Origin: CAVVEC01 sp963747105
GTDB taxonomy: Bacteria > Acidobacteriota > Terriglobia > Terriglobales > Acidobacteriaceae
Length of the DNA: 64,000 bases
Direction of reading: 5' to 3'
Assembly: GCA_963747105.1 (NCBI GenBank)
Contig: CAVVEC010000015.1
Span: forward strand, 62,001 to 126,000
The notes under the pieces are model-generated. The model was given only the letters and a program-made list of their open reading frames with translations. It was not told the DNA's origin and searched no databases. Below, one piece after another: positions 18,538-28,301 of the stretch (the first letter of the stretch is position 1; each line of letters begins with the position of its first letter). Position numbers and translations under genes: made by a program.

Positions 18538-18565
18538 CTTGCCTCAGCACAAACGGGTGTATAAT
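18538..18565 (+). promoter_or_regulatory. Candidate promoter of GloVer gene at 18617
   Basis: A perfect TATAAT lies at 18560-18565, about 50 bp ahead of the ATG. CTTGCC/TTGCCT at 18538-18544 is a partial -35 at a 15-16 bp distance. A GAGGAG ribosome-binding site follows at 18602-18607. Confidence 0.45.
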
Positions 18566-18616
18566 TGGTGCCCAGTTGTTGACTGCAGTGTGGATCCAGC
18601 CGAGGAGATCATAGCC

Positions 18617-19865
18617 ATGAGCCAACAGAAATTGCCATTCCTGTGGAGTCAAAATCTAAGAACTGCTGTCATAGTTTTGACTATCGTCACGGCGGCTTGG
18701 GCCGCTCCAAAGTACAAAGTCGTATACCGCTTTCCCGGGCGCGAGGCGGGACGGGGTGCGGGTGTACTTATCTCCGATGCTCACGGCAACCTGTATGGAG
18801 CAACTCCCGACGGTGGCATAAACAAGTGCGGTGGTGCGGGCGGTTGCGGCACGGTATTCGAACTGGTGCGTGGAAGCAGGGGCTGGGAGCGTAAGAACCT
18901 GTACCGGTTTCGTGGCAATCCGAAGGACGGGGGCGTTCCTTTCATGTTGGTGTTTGATAGGAAGGGAAATCTTTATGGCACTACCGGTTACGGGGGTGGT
19001 TCGGGAACCTGCCAATTGGGGTGCGGCACGGTCTTTAAGCTGACGCCTGGCGCCGGAGGAAAATGGAAGGAAACCGTGCTGCACAGTTTTGCAGGGGGCA
19101 GCGATGGCACATATCCAGACAGTGTTATTTTCGACTCGGCAGGTAACCTGTACGGCACTACGAGCTATGGGGGCGGTGGCTCGTGCTTTAGCTACTCCGG
19201 CTGCGGCACAGTCTATGAACTAACGCCCTCGGGCGGACGGTGGAGGGAAAGGCTAATTTATCGCTTCCAAGGCACGACAGACAGCTATGGCCCCGCGGGC
19301 ATGGTCATCAATTCGGGGACCATCTACGGCGTAACTGACACGCTCGGTGAGGGAGGCGGTGTGGCGTACAAGCTCGAGCGAGTTTCCGGCCAGTGGAAGG
19401 AAACGACGTTATATGATTTCGGGGGAGAAACTCCTTCTGGCGATTTGATTATGAAATCGGGCAAACTCTACGGCGGCAGCTCTGGCGGTGCGTGCGGCGC
19501 AGTTTGGGAGCTCAAACGCGACTCGAATCAGCAGTGGACGAAGAGCGTGTTGCACAGCTTCACCGGGGGCGCGGATGGGTGCGATCCCCAGGGGCCGCTC
19601 ATTTTTGACCGCGCCGGGAATTTTTACGCAGACGCGTACGGAGTAGATGCTGACCAGAACGATCTGGGCAACGTCTTCGAGTTAGTGCCGGGCTCGGACA
19701 ATAAGTGGAGTCTGCAGGTGCTGCATCACTTCGCGGGCGGGTCCCAGGGAGCGCACCCTTATGGCGGGGTGATTTTCTCCGGCGCCAACCTCTATGGCAT
19801 CGCAGCATTTGGGGGCGCCCCCCTGCGGGCGGGGTTGCGGCCAGATTTTCGAGGTGGTCCGGTAG
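18617..19865 (+). CDS. Secreted GloVer tandem-repeat protein, frameshifted near its end
   Basis: About 415 residues. Start at ATG 18617 after GAGGAG; signal peptide ends near TAAWA. The body repeats units of ~45 residues: GNLYGTTxYGG...CGTVFELTP.....W.E..LYSF.G, the TIGR03803-type 'GloVer' choice-of-anchor repeat. As written the frame runs on to 20029, but the last repeat continues one frame over after the G-run near 19829, reading GCGQIFEVVR and stopping at TAG 19863-19865, exactly as in the other two family members in this window. Likely surface or exported; function unknown. Confidence 0.8.
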
Positions 19866-19879
19866 GCGCCTCGTCATTC

Positions 19880-20035
19880 CGAAACCATTTTAGCGGTGAA
19901 GAATCTGCTGCTCGAGGCGTGCTTTGCGGGCAGAACTCCCCGACGCATTCTGCTTGGAAAGGCGTTGATGGGGTCTTTCGACTGCGCCGGGGAGCTGGCA
20001 AGCCAGCGCCCCCGCTCCGCTCAAGATGACAGGGA
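19880..20035. repeat. Intergenic repeat element of the CTTTCGAC/GCTCAAGATGACA type
   Basis: Non-coding sequence after the true end of the GloVer gene, containing GGTCTTTCGACTGCGCC and ending CGCTCCGCTCAAGATGACAG. A related block lies at 38461-38740, with CTTTCGACTGCGC and CTCCGCTCAAGGTGACA. These look like members of a dispersed family of short intergenic repeats. Confidence 0.5.
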
Positions 20036-20207
20036 AGAATGGTCGCATCTCCGGCGGTTTCAATAACGAGGCGCGCATGTTCATGGTTTGCCCTGACTTG
20101 GTGGGATTCCATATAAGGAATCCGTTCGCCGAACACCATGGAATCTCTCTCAGACGCAATCCCCCGCGTGCTAGACTGACTCTTTACTCTCATAGAGTTC
20201 CGTCGAA

Positions 20208-22463
20208 ATGCCTGTTCTTCGCGTCATCGTTCTGTGGCACCAGCATCAGCCTTTCTACAAAGACCTGGTCACTGGCGAGTACCGTCTGCCCTGGGTCCGG
20301 CTGCACGCGCTCAAAGACTATTACGGGATGGTCAAGCTGCTGGACGAGTTTCCCAGGTCCACCAGACTTTCAACCTGGTCCCATCGCTGATCACCCAAAT
20401 CCAGGATTACGTCGCCGGCACAGCGCAGGACCCCTTCCTGCAGGTGGCCGCCAAGCCGGCCGCGGGATCTCACTCCGGACGAACGCCACTTTGCCCTGCA
20501 ATACCTGTTTCAGGCCAATCCGGTAAACATGATTGGACGCTATCCGCGCTACCGCGAATTCTGGGAGCGCTTTCGCGGCGCCGGGTGACTCCCCGAACGC
20601 GCCGACAAATATTTTCAGCCGCAGGATTTCACCGATCTGCAGGTGCTCTCGCAGATCGCCTGGTTTGACGAGTTTTTTCTGGAAGATCCGAACATCGCCG
20701 CTCTGATCAAGAAGGGCCACGGGTACTCGCTCGACGACCAGCGCTTCGTGATCGAGCAGCGAGCGCGAACTGATTGGCGAGGTGCTACCCGCCCACGCCG
20801 CCGCCGCGCAGCGCGGGGAGAATCGAGATTTCTACTTCGCCGTTCTATCATCCCATTCTGCCGCTGGTCTGCGATACCAACATGGGCGCGGTTTCCACGC
20901 CCGGGCTGCCTTTGCCGCAAAACCGTTTTCGTCATCCCGAGGACGCCCGTGAACAACTCCAGCGCGGGCTTGATTTGCATCAGCAAGTCTTCGGCGTCCG
21001 GCCGGTAGGCGTGTGGCCGTCGGAAGGCAGCGTTTCCGAGGAAGTTCTGGCCATTGCCCAGAGCCTGGGCGTGAAGTGGATGGCCACGGACGAAGGCGTT
21101 CTGGGCCGAAGCCTGGGCATTAATTTCTGCCCGCGACGGGGAAGGCCGCCTGCCAGCGCCGAGCGCCGAAAAGCTCTACACCATCCATCGCTTCGAGAAC
21201 GGCCAAACCCAGATGCACCTGATCTTCCGCGACCACACCATCTCCGATCTGGTGGGGTTCGTCTACTCGGGAATGCCCGCCCGGAGGCCGCCGCCATCTC
21301 ATGCGCAACATCAAACAAGCCGCAAAACCCGTTCTCGACCAAGGGCGAGACGCCATCATGCCGGTCATTCTCGACGGCGAAAATGCCTGGGAATATTACC
21401 CGCAATCGGGCCGCGAATTCCTCCGCCGCTTCTACGATGCCCTGCAGCGCGAACCCGGAGTTGAAGCAGTCACCGTCTCCGAAGCCATCGCCCGGCACAA
21501 GGACTTCAGCAAACTTTCAGCGCTTGGTTCCCGGCTCATGGATCAACGCCAATTTCAACGTCTGGATTGGGGCGCCGGAAGACAACAAGTCCTGGGACTA
21601 TCTCTATCATGCGCGCGAACTTCTATGCCCAAGCCGCATCTCGGGCCAGCGAATCCCAGCGCAAACTGGCTTTTGAAGAGATACTCATCGCCGAAGGCAG
21701 CGACTGGAACTGGTGGTATGGGCCGGAACATCACTCGGCCAACGACCGCGAATTCGACGAACTCTACCGTAAGCACCTCTCCAATGTGTACCAGGCGCTG
21801 GGCGCGACTCCGCCCGATTATCTGGCCCAGCCCATCGCTGCCGGCGCGGGGCGGCCCGCGTTCATGCCGCAGACTTCTTATATCCATCCCCAAGTGACGG
21901 GGGACATGGTGCGCTATTTCGAGTGGATGGGCGCCGCCGTTTACACCGCCGATCAGCGCGCCGGTGCCATGCACGGCAAGCAATTTCTCGTAGGCTCGGT
22001 TTACGCTGGAATCGACGTAGCCAACGTTTACGGCAGACTCGATTTCGCTGGTCAGGTCCCCGAAATGGACTTCGAGCTGGTAGTCAACTTGGAGTCCTGG
22101 GCGGCGGAGGGGCAGCGGCCTCGTCGCGCTTTGCGGCTGAACGTCCAAGTGGAGGCGGGGCAGATTCGCTCCTGGCAGGCTAGCGTCCCCGGCGAGGAGA
22201 AGGCCGTAGCGACCTCAGACCGCCCTTCCGGCGAACTGAAGATGGCGCTCGCGCGAAACTTTGAATTCAAATTGCCGTTAGCATGGTTGCTCGCTGCGCC
22301 TGTGGGTAGCGCGGGTGGCAAGACTGGAAGCACGGTTGCCACGCGGCTGCGCCTGCGCTTCAGCATCTGGCAGAACCGCCTGCCGGTGGACGCGCTCCCG
22401 CTCGAAGGCTGGATCGAACTACACCTCTTGAGCGAGGAAGATCTGATGGCGCTGGCCTTCTGA
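20208..22463 (+). CDS. Glycoside hydrolase family 57 protein, frameshifted
   Basis: About 750 residues. It starts MPVLRVIVLWHQHQPFYK, the GH57 N-terminus with the HQHQP motif. Later motifs in changing frames: QVHQTFNLVPSLITQI, GVWPSEGSVSEEVL (the WxxE motif expected to hold the nucleophile), VILDGENAWEYY (motif with the acid/base Asp), and DWNWWYGPEHHSAND near the end. Family members are alpha-amylases, 4-alpha-glucanotransferases or branching enzymes; this WPSEGSVSEE/DGENAWEYY type is often called amylopullulanase-like. At least five frame changes are needed (near 20357 in a CCC run, 20470 in GGG, 20590, 20820, 21140-21300, 21530-21610). It belongs with glgB to alpha-glucan metabolism. Confidence 0.85.
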
Positions 22464-22630
22464 CCTTCATTCGTGAGCCTTCCGCTTTGCCCCTGCGTGC
22501 TCGAAGCCAGCCGATAACCTGCTGCTGAATCTGTGATTTACATCACATAATTTCAAGCAAAAGTACCACCACCAAAGGGCCGGCGCCGGGTACTGACGGG
22601 CTCTTTCGTTTTCCACCGGGTAGGTTCACC

Positions 22631-23053
22631 ATGGAAGCTAAGGTTCTTGGGAAGGGGGATACAGCCATGTATGATCTGCATCCTCAGGAAGCGCACGCTG
22701 GCACTTTGCAACTGGAGCGGAGAAAGTATCCCCGCACCCAGGCGGCGGTGCAAATCGAATTCTGTCCCGCAGGGGCCGCAGCTGCGACCCACACCCACAC
22801 CCCCGATCTCAGCATGGGCGGTTGCTACGTCGAGATGAATTTCACTCTGCAGGTCGGAACCAAGCTGGACCTGACGCTCTGGCTGGCGGATGAAAAAATC
22901 ACGACGAAGGCGATTGTCGTCACCCACCACCCCTATTTCGGAAATGGAATCCAGTTCGTGGAATTGTCCCAGACAGACCAGAGCAAGCTGAAACGTTTCC
23001 TCAACTCGCTGTCCCACACAGAAAAGCCGGAAGCGAAGTTTCCGGCTCACTGA
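22631..23053 (+). CDS. PilZ-domain protein
   Basis: 140 residues forming one PilZ domain: the RxxxR-type motif in LERRKYPRTQ near residue 35 and the second motif DLSMGGCYVEM (DxSxxG) about 30 residues later, both ligands for c-di-GMP. The remainder is the expected beta-barrel with VVTHHPYFGNGIQFVEL. It would be a soluble c-di-GMP receptor. Start at ATG 22631; an internal ATG at 22667 is possible. It is followed by a convergent gene. Confidence 0.85.
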   Translation: MEAKVLGKGDTAMYDLHPQEAHAGTLQLERRKYPRTQAAVQIEFCPAGAAAATHTHTPDLSMGGCYVEMNFTLQVGTKLDLTLWLADEKITTKAIVVTHHPYFGNGIQFVELSQTDQSKLKRFLNSLSHTEKPEAKFPAH

Positions 23054-23088
23054 ATCCGACTGCGAACTGAAGAACAAAGAACTGGTTT

Positions 23089-23718
23089 CTACTGCCCTCC
23101 CGCCGCCGTCTTCATCTCCAGGGGACGGCTTAACTCCATCACGAGTTCCGTGCCGGAAGGCAATACGGTAGAGTTTCTCTTGCTCAGCCAGTGGGTGACG
23201 GTGGCCGTGGCTCCCACTGCGCCACCAATCAGAACGCCTTTGCCACCGCCGATCAGCCCGCCAACCAGCATGCCACCGCCTGTACCCATGCCAATCTCTT
23301 TCAGATCTTTGCCGTCGTGTCCTTTGCCCTTGAACTGGCCTTCATCGTTGACATCGGTGCCGCGGTGCACGCTGGTGTCCACCAGCGTGGCGTTGAGCAT
23401 GTAGCGCTCGCCGTTGGGCAGGACTACAGTTTCCGGGAAGATGCCAATCGTGGGCTTACCCGCAATCCGGCGCGGTTCGGCAACCCGAGTTACGCGTCCC
23501 TGGACGGAAGCACCGACAGGAATTACTTTCTTCCCGTCGAGCATCACCGCTTCGGTGACGCCGCCGCTGAACGGAACTCCGGTTTTGCTGGAAAAAGTCG
23601 CAAGCGTGTTCTCCAGCTTTACCTTCACCGCCGTGCCGGCCGGCAGGGAGATATTGTTCTGGGCCAGTGCCGTGGCGACCAGCAATATCGCGCCCATTAA
23701 CACGACAAGTTTCTTCAT
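23089..23718 (-). CDS. Secreted protein with glycine-zipper segment
   Basis: 209 residues preceded by a perfect AGGAGG. Signal peptide ends near ATALAQ. The middle repeats beta-type phrases such as LPAGTAVKVKLENTLATFSSKTGVPF and PVGASVQGRVTRV. Then comes a glycine-zipper MGTGGGMLVGGLIGGGKGV and a final PSGTELVMELSRPL that mirrors the first unit. Likely an outer-membrane-associated protein; related to TrbI-like/SLT-type envelope proteins only in general form. Function not known. Confidence 0.72.
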   Translation of the reverse strand: MKKLVVLMGAILLVATALAQNNISLPAGTAVKVKLENTLATFSSKTGVPFSGGVTEAVMLDGKKVIPVGASVQGRVTRVAEPRRIAGKPTIGIFPETVVLPNGERYMLNATLVDTSVHRGTDVNDEGQFKGKGHDGKDLKEIGMGTGGGMLVGGLIGGGKGVLIGGAVGATATVTHWLSKRNSTVLPSGTELVMELSRPLEMKTAAGGQ

Positions 23719-23985
23719 AGAACCTCCTGTATCTGGAGCCGACTTTAAGGTACGGACGGGAGCAGAACAAGAGCGGAAACAACCGGCGAACCAGCGGAGA
23801 CAACGTTCGACTCGGTGGCCGGGACCGTGTGGGGCGGAGACTCTTGTCCGTCAGTTTTTTGAGATCCGAACGAAGGGGGGCGTTCCCGCTGCCCATTTCG
23901 GCATCATTGTTCACTCATCACCGAGCCTCCCCGCTGGGTGATTTATAATCGCCACTTTCGATAGACAACATATAAGGACGCAATC

Positions 23986-25278
23986 ATGCCTACGATGAAC
24001 ATTTCTCACATCCACGCCCGTGAGGTTCTTGACTCGCGAGGCAACCCTACGGTTGAAGCGGAAGTCACGTTGGCCAACAGCGCCAAGGGCCGGGCCATCG
24101 TTCCCAGCGGCGCCTCCACGGGCGAGCACGAGGCCGTCGAGTTGCGTGACGGAGACAAGAAGCGCTTCCTGGGCAAGGGCGTGCTTAAAGCTGTGGGAAA
24201 CGTGAATGGAGAAATCGCTAGGGCTTTGGCTAACCTCGATGCTGCTGATCAACGTGCCCTGGATCGGAAGATGATCGAACTCGACGGTACTCCAACCAAG
24301 GGGCGTCTGGGAGCTAATGCGATCCTGGCCGTCTCCATGGCCGCCGCCCGGGCATCGGCTGCAGCTTTCGGCCTGCCTTTATATCGCTACCTCGGCGGCG
24401 CCGGCGCCAACACCCTGCCGGTTCCGATGATGAACATCCTCAACGGCGGCGCCCACGCCGACAATAACGTCGACTTCCAGGAATTCATGGTTATGCCCGT
24501 CGGCGCGAAATCATTCTCCGAGGCCCTGCGCTGGGGCGTCGAAGTTTTCCACACTCTGAAAGGCGTGCTCAAGAAGCGCAGCTACAACACTGCCGTCGGA
24601 GACGAAGGCGGGTTCGCGCCGTCGCTGAAGTCGAATGTCGAAGCGATCGAAGTTGTGCTGGAAGCCATTCAGCAAGCCGGCTATAAGCCTGGCTCACAGA
24701 TTGCCATCGCGCTCGATCCCGCGGCCAGCGAGCTTTACAAAGACGGCAAATACATTTTTAAGAAGTCGGACAAGTCGGCTAAGACTTCCAAGGAAATGGT
24801 GCATTACTGGGCGAAGTGGGCGACCGACTATCCCATCGTATCGCTGGAGGATGGCCTGTCCGAAGATGACTGGGACGGCTGGCAAATGTTGACGAAAGAA
24901 CTTGGCGGAAAGATTCAGCTTGTGGGCGACGACATTTTTGTCACCAATATTGAGTTTCTGCAGAAGGGAATTGACAAGAACGTCGCCAACTCGATTCTGA
25001 TCAAAGTGAATCAGATCGGCACGGTCAGCGAGACGCTGGATGCGATTGATCTCGCGCGGCGCAATGGATACACGTCGGTGATTTCGCACCGCTCTGGCGA
25101 GACTGAAGACACGTTCATCGCTGACTTGGCCGTGGCGACGGGTGCGGGGCAGATTAAGACCGGCTCCGCCTCGCGCACCGACCGCATCGCAAAGTACAAC
25201 CAGTTGCTGAGGATTGAAGAAGAATTGGGAGGGGCTGCAAGATTTTTGGGATTGAAGGCGCTGAATTACAAGGGGTAG
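23986..25278 (+). CDS. eno: Enolase
   Basis: 430 residues, standard length. It converts 2-phosphoglycerate to phosphoenolpyruvate. Visible features: SGASTGEHEAVELRDGD near the N-terminus with the flexible-loop residues, metal ligands in the region of LDPAASE, LEDGLSEDDW and VGDDIFVTN, catalytic Lys in ILIKVNQIGT, and signature SHRSGETEDTFIADLAVA. AAGGA precedes the start. The previous glycolytic step, GpmI, is encoded 1.2 kb downstream on the same strand. The frame is intact. Confidence 0.98.
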   Translation: MPTMNISHIHAREVLDSRGNPTVEAEVTLANSAKGRAIVPSGASTGEHEAVELRDGDKKRFLGKGVLKAVGNVNGEIARALANLDAADQRALDRKMIELDGTPTKGRLGANAILAVSMAAARASAAAFGLPLYRYLGGAGANTLPVPMMNILNGGAHADNNVDFQEFMVMPVGAKSFSEALRWGVEVFHTLKGVLKKRSYNTAVGDEGGFAPSLKSNVEAIEVVLEAIQQAGYKPGSQIAIALDPAASELYKDGKYIFKKSDKSAKTSKEMVHYWAKWATDYPIVSLEDGLSEDDWDGWQMLTKELGGKIQLVGDDIFVTNIEFLQKGIDKNVANSILIKVNQIGTVSETLDAIDLARRNGYTSVISHRSGETEDTFIADLAVATGAGQIKTGSASRTDRIAKYNQLLRIEEELGGAARFLGLKALNYKG

Positions 25279-25304
25279 AGGAACGCGTACCGTGAGGAGG
25301 TCCG

Positions 25305-25534
25305 ATGGCTAGAGCGAGGCGGGCAAAGTCGGATTCCGAATTCGTTGCCTCAAAAAGGTAGCTTTGGGCGAGGAAGTCATCATCACCAAGGCCGGCAAGC
25401 CAGTCGCGAAGCTGATTCCCCTGGATGCACGCCCGAAGAACCGATGGCTTGGTTCGGCCAAGGGCGAATTTACCGTTCCCGATGACTTCAACGATCCATT
25501 GCCCAAAGAAATCGAAGATCTCTTTTGGAAATAA
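25305..25534 (+). pseudogene. Phd/YefM-type antitoxin remnant
   Basis: AGGAGG at 25295-25300 and ATG at 25305 are followed by MARARRAK and then a frame break. In the other frame the sequence reads KKVALGEEVIITKAGKPVA, then LIPLDARP and a C-terminus ending DPLPKEIEDLFWK, stop at 25532-25534. This is the conserved part of a Phd/YefM/VapB antitoxin with its typical toxin-binding tail. The N-terminal DNA-binding part is shortened and out of frame, and no PIN-domain toxin follows, so it looks like a decayed orphan. Confidence 0.6.
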
Positions 25535-25634
25535 ACTGCAGATCCCTCGCTTTGCTCGGGATGACAACAAAGAGGTCGGGCCCTGATCAAGCAGTATCAG
25601 AGTTCATCCGCGCAATCTGCGGCGAAATCCTGAC

Positions 25635-26138
25635 TCAGAATCCCATCGTGTCGTCCGCCGAAGGCCCGTATGTCGCCGGCAGCGGTTTGTCATTCAATCG
25701 CAGATACACTCCGAGCTGGGCGCGGTGATGCACCAGATGATTCAGGAACATCTGACGGTAAGCCAGAAAGCGCGACCCGCTGAAGATGGGCTTGCCCTGA
25801 AAGCTCAGCTTCCAAGGTTGCAGCCAGGCGTCGTCGCTCGTGTTCTGCAGTGCGGCCCGGGCCTTGGCAACGTTGGCATCAAACACCTTCAGCAATCCGG
25901 CTAACTCGAAAGGCGGACGAGCGCTGCTCCCGCCAGTAGAAAAATCCAACTCGGGCGTAGTCAGCACGGTGGCGCCAAAACCGGCCAACTCGGCCACGTG
26001 CGGCGCCAGCTTGTCCAGCGGCATAGATTTGGGATGCGGCGCAAAGCCTTTCTTGTCGAAGGGAACGCGCTCCAACGTGATCCGCGTAGTCTTCATTTCG
26101 TGGTCGAATTCGGGCAGTAGAAGTTCGCTGATAGGCAT
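25635..26138 (-). CDS. DinB/YfiT-family protein
   Basis: 167 residues forming a four-helix DinB-like bundle. It has the family's metal-binding histidine triad: one His in FDHEMKTTR near the start and a pair in LNHLVHHRAQLGVYLR near the end. Such proteins are putative metal-dependent thiol S-transferases or of unknown activity. It ends with LPATYGPSADD, common in the family. Start ATG is preceded by a GGAGGAACTC-type ribosome-binding site. Intact. Confidence 0.85.
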   Translation of the reverse strand: MPISELLLPEFDHEMKTTRITLERVPFDKKGFAPHPKSMPLDKLAPHVAELAGFGATVLTTPELDFSTGGSSARPPFELAGLLKVFDANVAKARAALQNTSDDAWLQPWKLSFQGKPIFSGSRFLAYRQMFLNHLVHHRAQLGVYLRLNDKPLPATYGPSADDTMGF

Positions 26139-26195
26139 GAGTTCCTCCGGCGGCAGTATAAACGCGAGATCCCGCTCCGGGGAGAAACGTTTTCC

Positions 26196-26359
26196 ACCAC
26201 AGAGTCACAGAGGCACAGAGAAAAAATCTGTTGCAGTGTCGTTTTGATAACGACTCCATCAAATTCGCGCTCGACTTCCAATCCTGATTTGAAACTCCTG
26301 CTCCCCTCCTATAGATTTCTTTCTTGCCGTTTTCTCTGTGTCTCTGTGACTCTGTGGTA
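26196..26359. repeat. Inverted repeat pair with CACAGAGTCACAGAG arms
   Basis: The left arm (26196-26224, ACCACAGAGTCACAGAGGCA then CAGAG) and the right arm (26331-26359) are reverse complements with one mismatch, framing about 105 bp of non-coding DNA. The layout resembles a small MITE-like element. It fills most of the gap between the DinB gene and gpmI. Confidence 0.6.
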
Positions 26360-26450
26360 AGAGGGGTTTTGTATCCGTTTTCATCCTCGAAAATTCGTGG
26401 CCGGTTTTGAATTGAGCTGAAAGCCAGTAGCCAAAAGCTTAGGAGCTGCC

Positions 26451-28062
26451 TTGCGTCCCAAACCTCTCGTCCTCATCATCCTCGACGGCTGGGGCTACCG
26501 CGCCGAGACCAAAGCCAACGCCATCGCGCTCGCCCGCAAGCCAACTTATGATCGCCTGCTGCGCGAGTATCCCAATACGCTCATTCATACCAGCGGCAAA
26601 TACGTCGGCCTGCCTGACGGCCAGATGGGCAATAGCGAAGTCGGGCATCTCAACATCGGCGCCGGGCGCATCGTTCACATGGACAGCACCCGCATCGAGC
26701 TGATGATCCAGAACGGCGACTTCTTCTCTCATCCTGTTCTGCTCGCCGCCATGAAGAACGCCCGCTCGGGAGGCCGCCGGCTGCATCTCTTCGGCTTGGT
26801 TTCCGATGGCGGCGTGCACTCCTACCAGACCCATCTCTACGCGCTGCTCAAAATGGCCAAGCAGCAAGGAGTCGATCGCGTTTTCGTCCACGCCTTCATG
26901 GACGGCCGCGACACCCTGCCTACCAACGGCGCGGGCTATCTCGAGCAACTTCAGCAGAAAATGCGCGAGTACAACACCGGCAAAATCGCCAGCGTCAACG
27001 GCCGCTACTACGCTATGGACCGCGACCGCCGCTGGGAGCGCATCGCCAAAGCTTTCAATGCCATGGTCTACGGCGACGGCGAAGGCGGCAAGTACGTGGA
27101 CGCGGTGCAGGGCGTAAAAGATTCCTACAACCAGGGCGTGACCGACGAATTCATCGTGCCCTTCGTCTGCGTGGACAATCGCGGCGAGCCGCTTGCCACC
27201 ATCCGCGACGAAGATTCCTGCATCTGTTTCAACTTCCGCGCCGACCGCGTGCGCCAGATCACCCGCGCCCTCACTCGCAACAGCGGCCTGAACGAAAAAG
27301 CCGGACGCGATCTGCCCGGAGCCGACGACCTCGACGCCACCATTCCCCGCGACCGCGTACCCAAGAACCTGCACTACGTTTGCATGACCCGGTACGACAA
27401 GAATTTCAGCCTGCCGGTCGTCATTCCACCGGAATCGCTGAATAACATCCTGGCCAACGTGATGGCGCAGATGAACCTGCGCAACCTGCGCGTTGCGGAG
27501 ACGGAGAAGTACGCCCACGTCACCTATTTCTTTAACGGCGGCGTGGAACAGCCATTTCCCGGTGAAGACCGAATACTCGTCCCTTCTCCCAAAGTTGCAA
27601 CTTACGATCTGAAGCCGGAGATGTCCGCCGCCGGGATCGCTGATGCAGTGGTCAAGGCCGTCAGACGACGGGACGTTCGATGTGATCATCGTGAACTTCG
27701 CCAATGCCGATATGGTCGGCCACTCCGGCAAAATCGAGCCCACCATCAAAGCCGTCGAAACTGTCGATGCCTGTCTGGGCCGCATTGAGCCAGTTGTCCG
27801 TGCCAAGGGCGGCGCCATGCTGATCACCGCCGACCACGGCAACGCCGAGATGATGATCGATCCCGCCACCGGCGGCCCGCACACCGCGCACACCACAAAT
27901 CCCGTGCCCTTCATCGTGATCACCGAGAACAGCCAACAATTTGCTTTGAAAGCCGATGGCTCGCTGCGCGACATTTCGCCGACGATTCTGGGGATGCTGG
28001 GAATCGATGAACCGAAGGAGATGACCGGGCACGACCTTCGCGTTCCGTTGAAGAGCAAATGA
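26451..28062 (+). CDS. gpmI: 2,3-bisphosphoglycerate-independent phosphoglycerate mutase, frameshifted
   Basis: About 537 residues, normal for GpmI. TTG start at 26451 with AGGAG directly upstream. The nucleophile serine is in GQMGNSEVGHLNIGAGR, the substrate loop in HAFMDGRDTLP, and later metal ligands in VNFANADMVGHSG and ITADHGNAEMM. It interconverts 3- and 2-phosphoglycerate using two Mn ions. The frame changes at about 27657: the upstream part reads DAVVKAV and the next frame continues SDDGTFDVIIVNFAN, so the protein is probably whole in the organism. A 539-residue antisense ORF here is a shadow. Confidence 0.93.
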
Positions 28063-28301
28063 ACATCGCTGAGTACGAGGAGGGCGCCGAGGTGAAGATT
28101 AACTCCGCATTCGGGCCGCTGTTAGCGGTGGTGACAAGAAGACCGGTTACTGAAGTGTTTTTCCGCTGTTTGACCAGTTGGCTCTAACGTGCTGGCTGAG
28201 CAGCGCTTTCCAGCTTCCTCAAAGGGACAGGAACCGCCGTGTTTCCTTTCCCGTGCGCCTGCCGAGTTGTCTGACGCTATGCTTGTGCCAGCCATTCAGG
28301 T

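Noticed and set aside
26439..28058. 539-codon open frame antisense to gpmI
   Set aside because: It lies opposite a clear GpmI coding region, has no recognisable domains, and long antisense frames are expected at this GC content.
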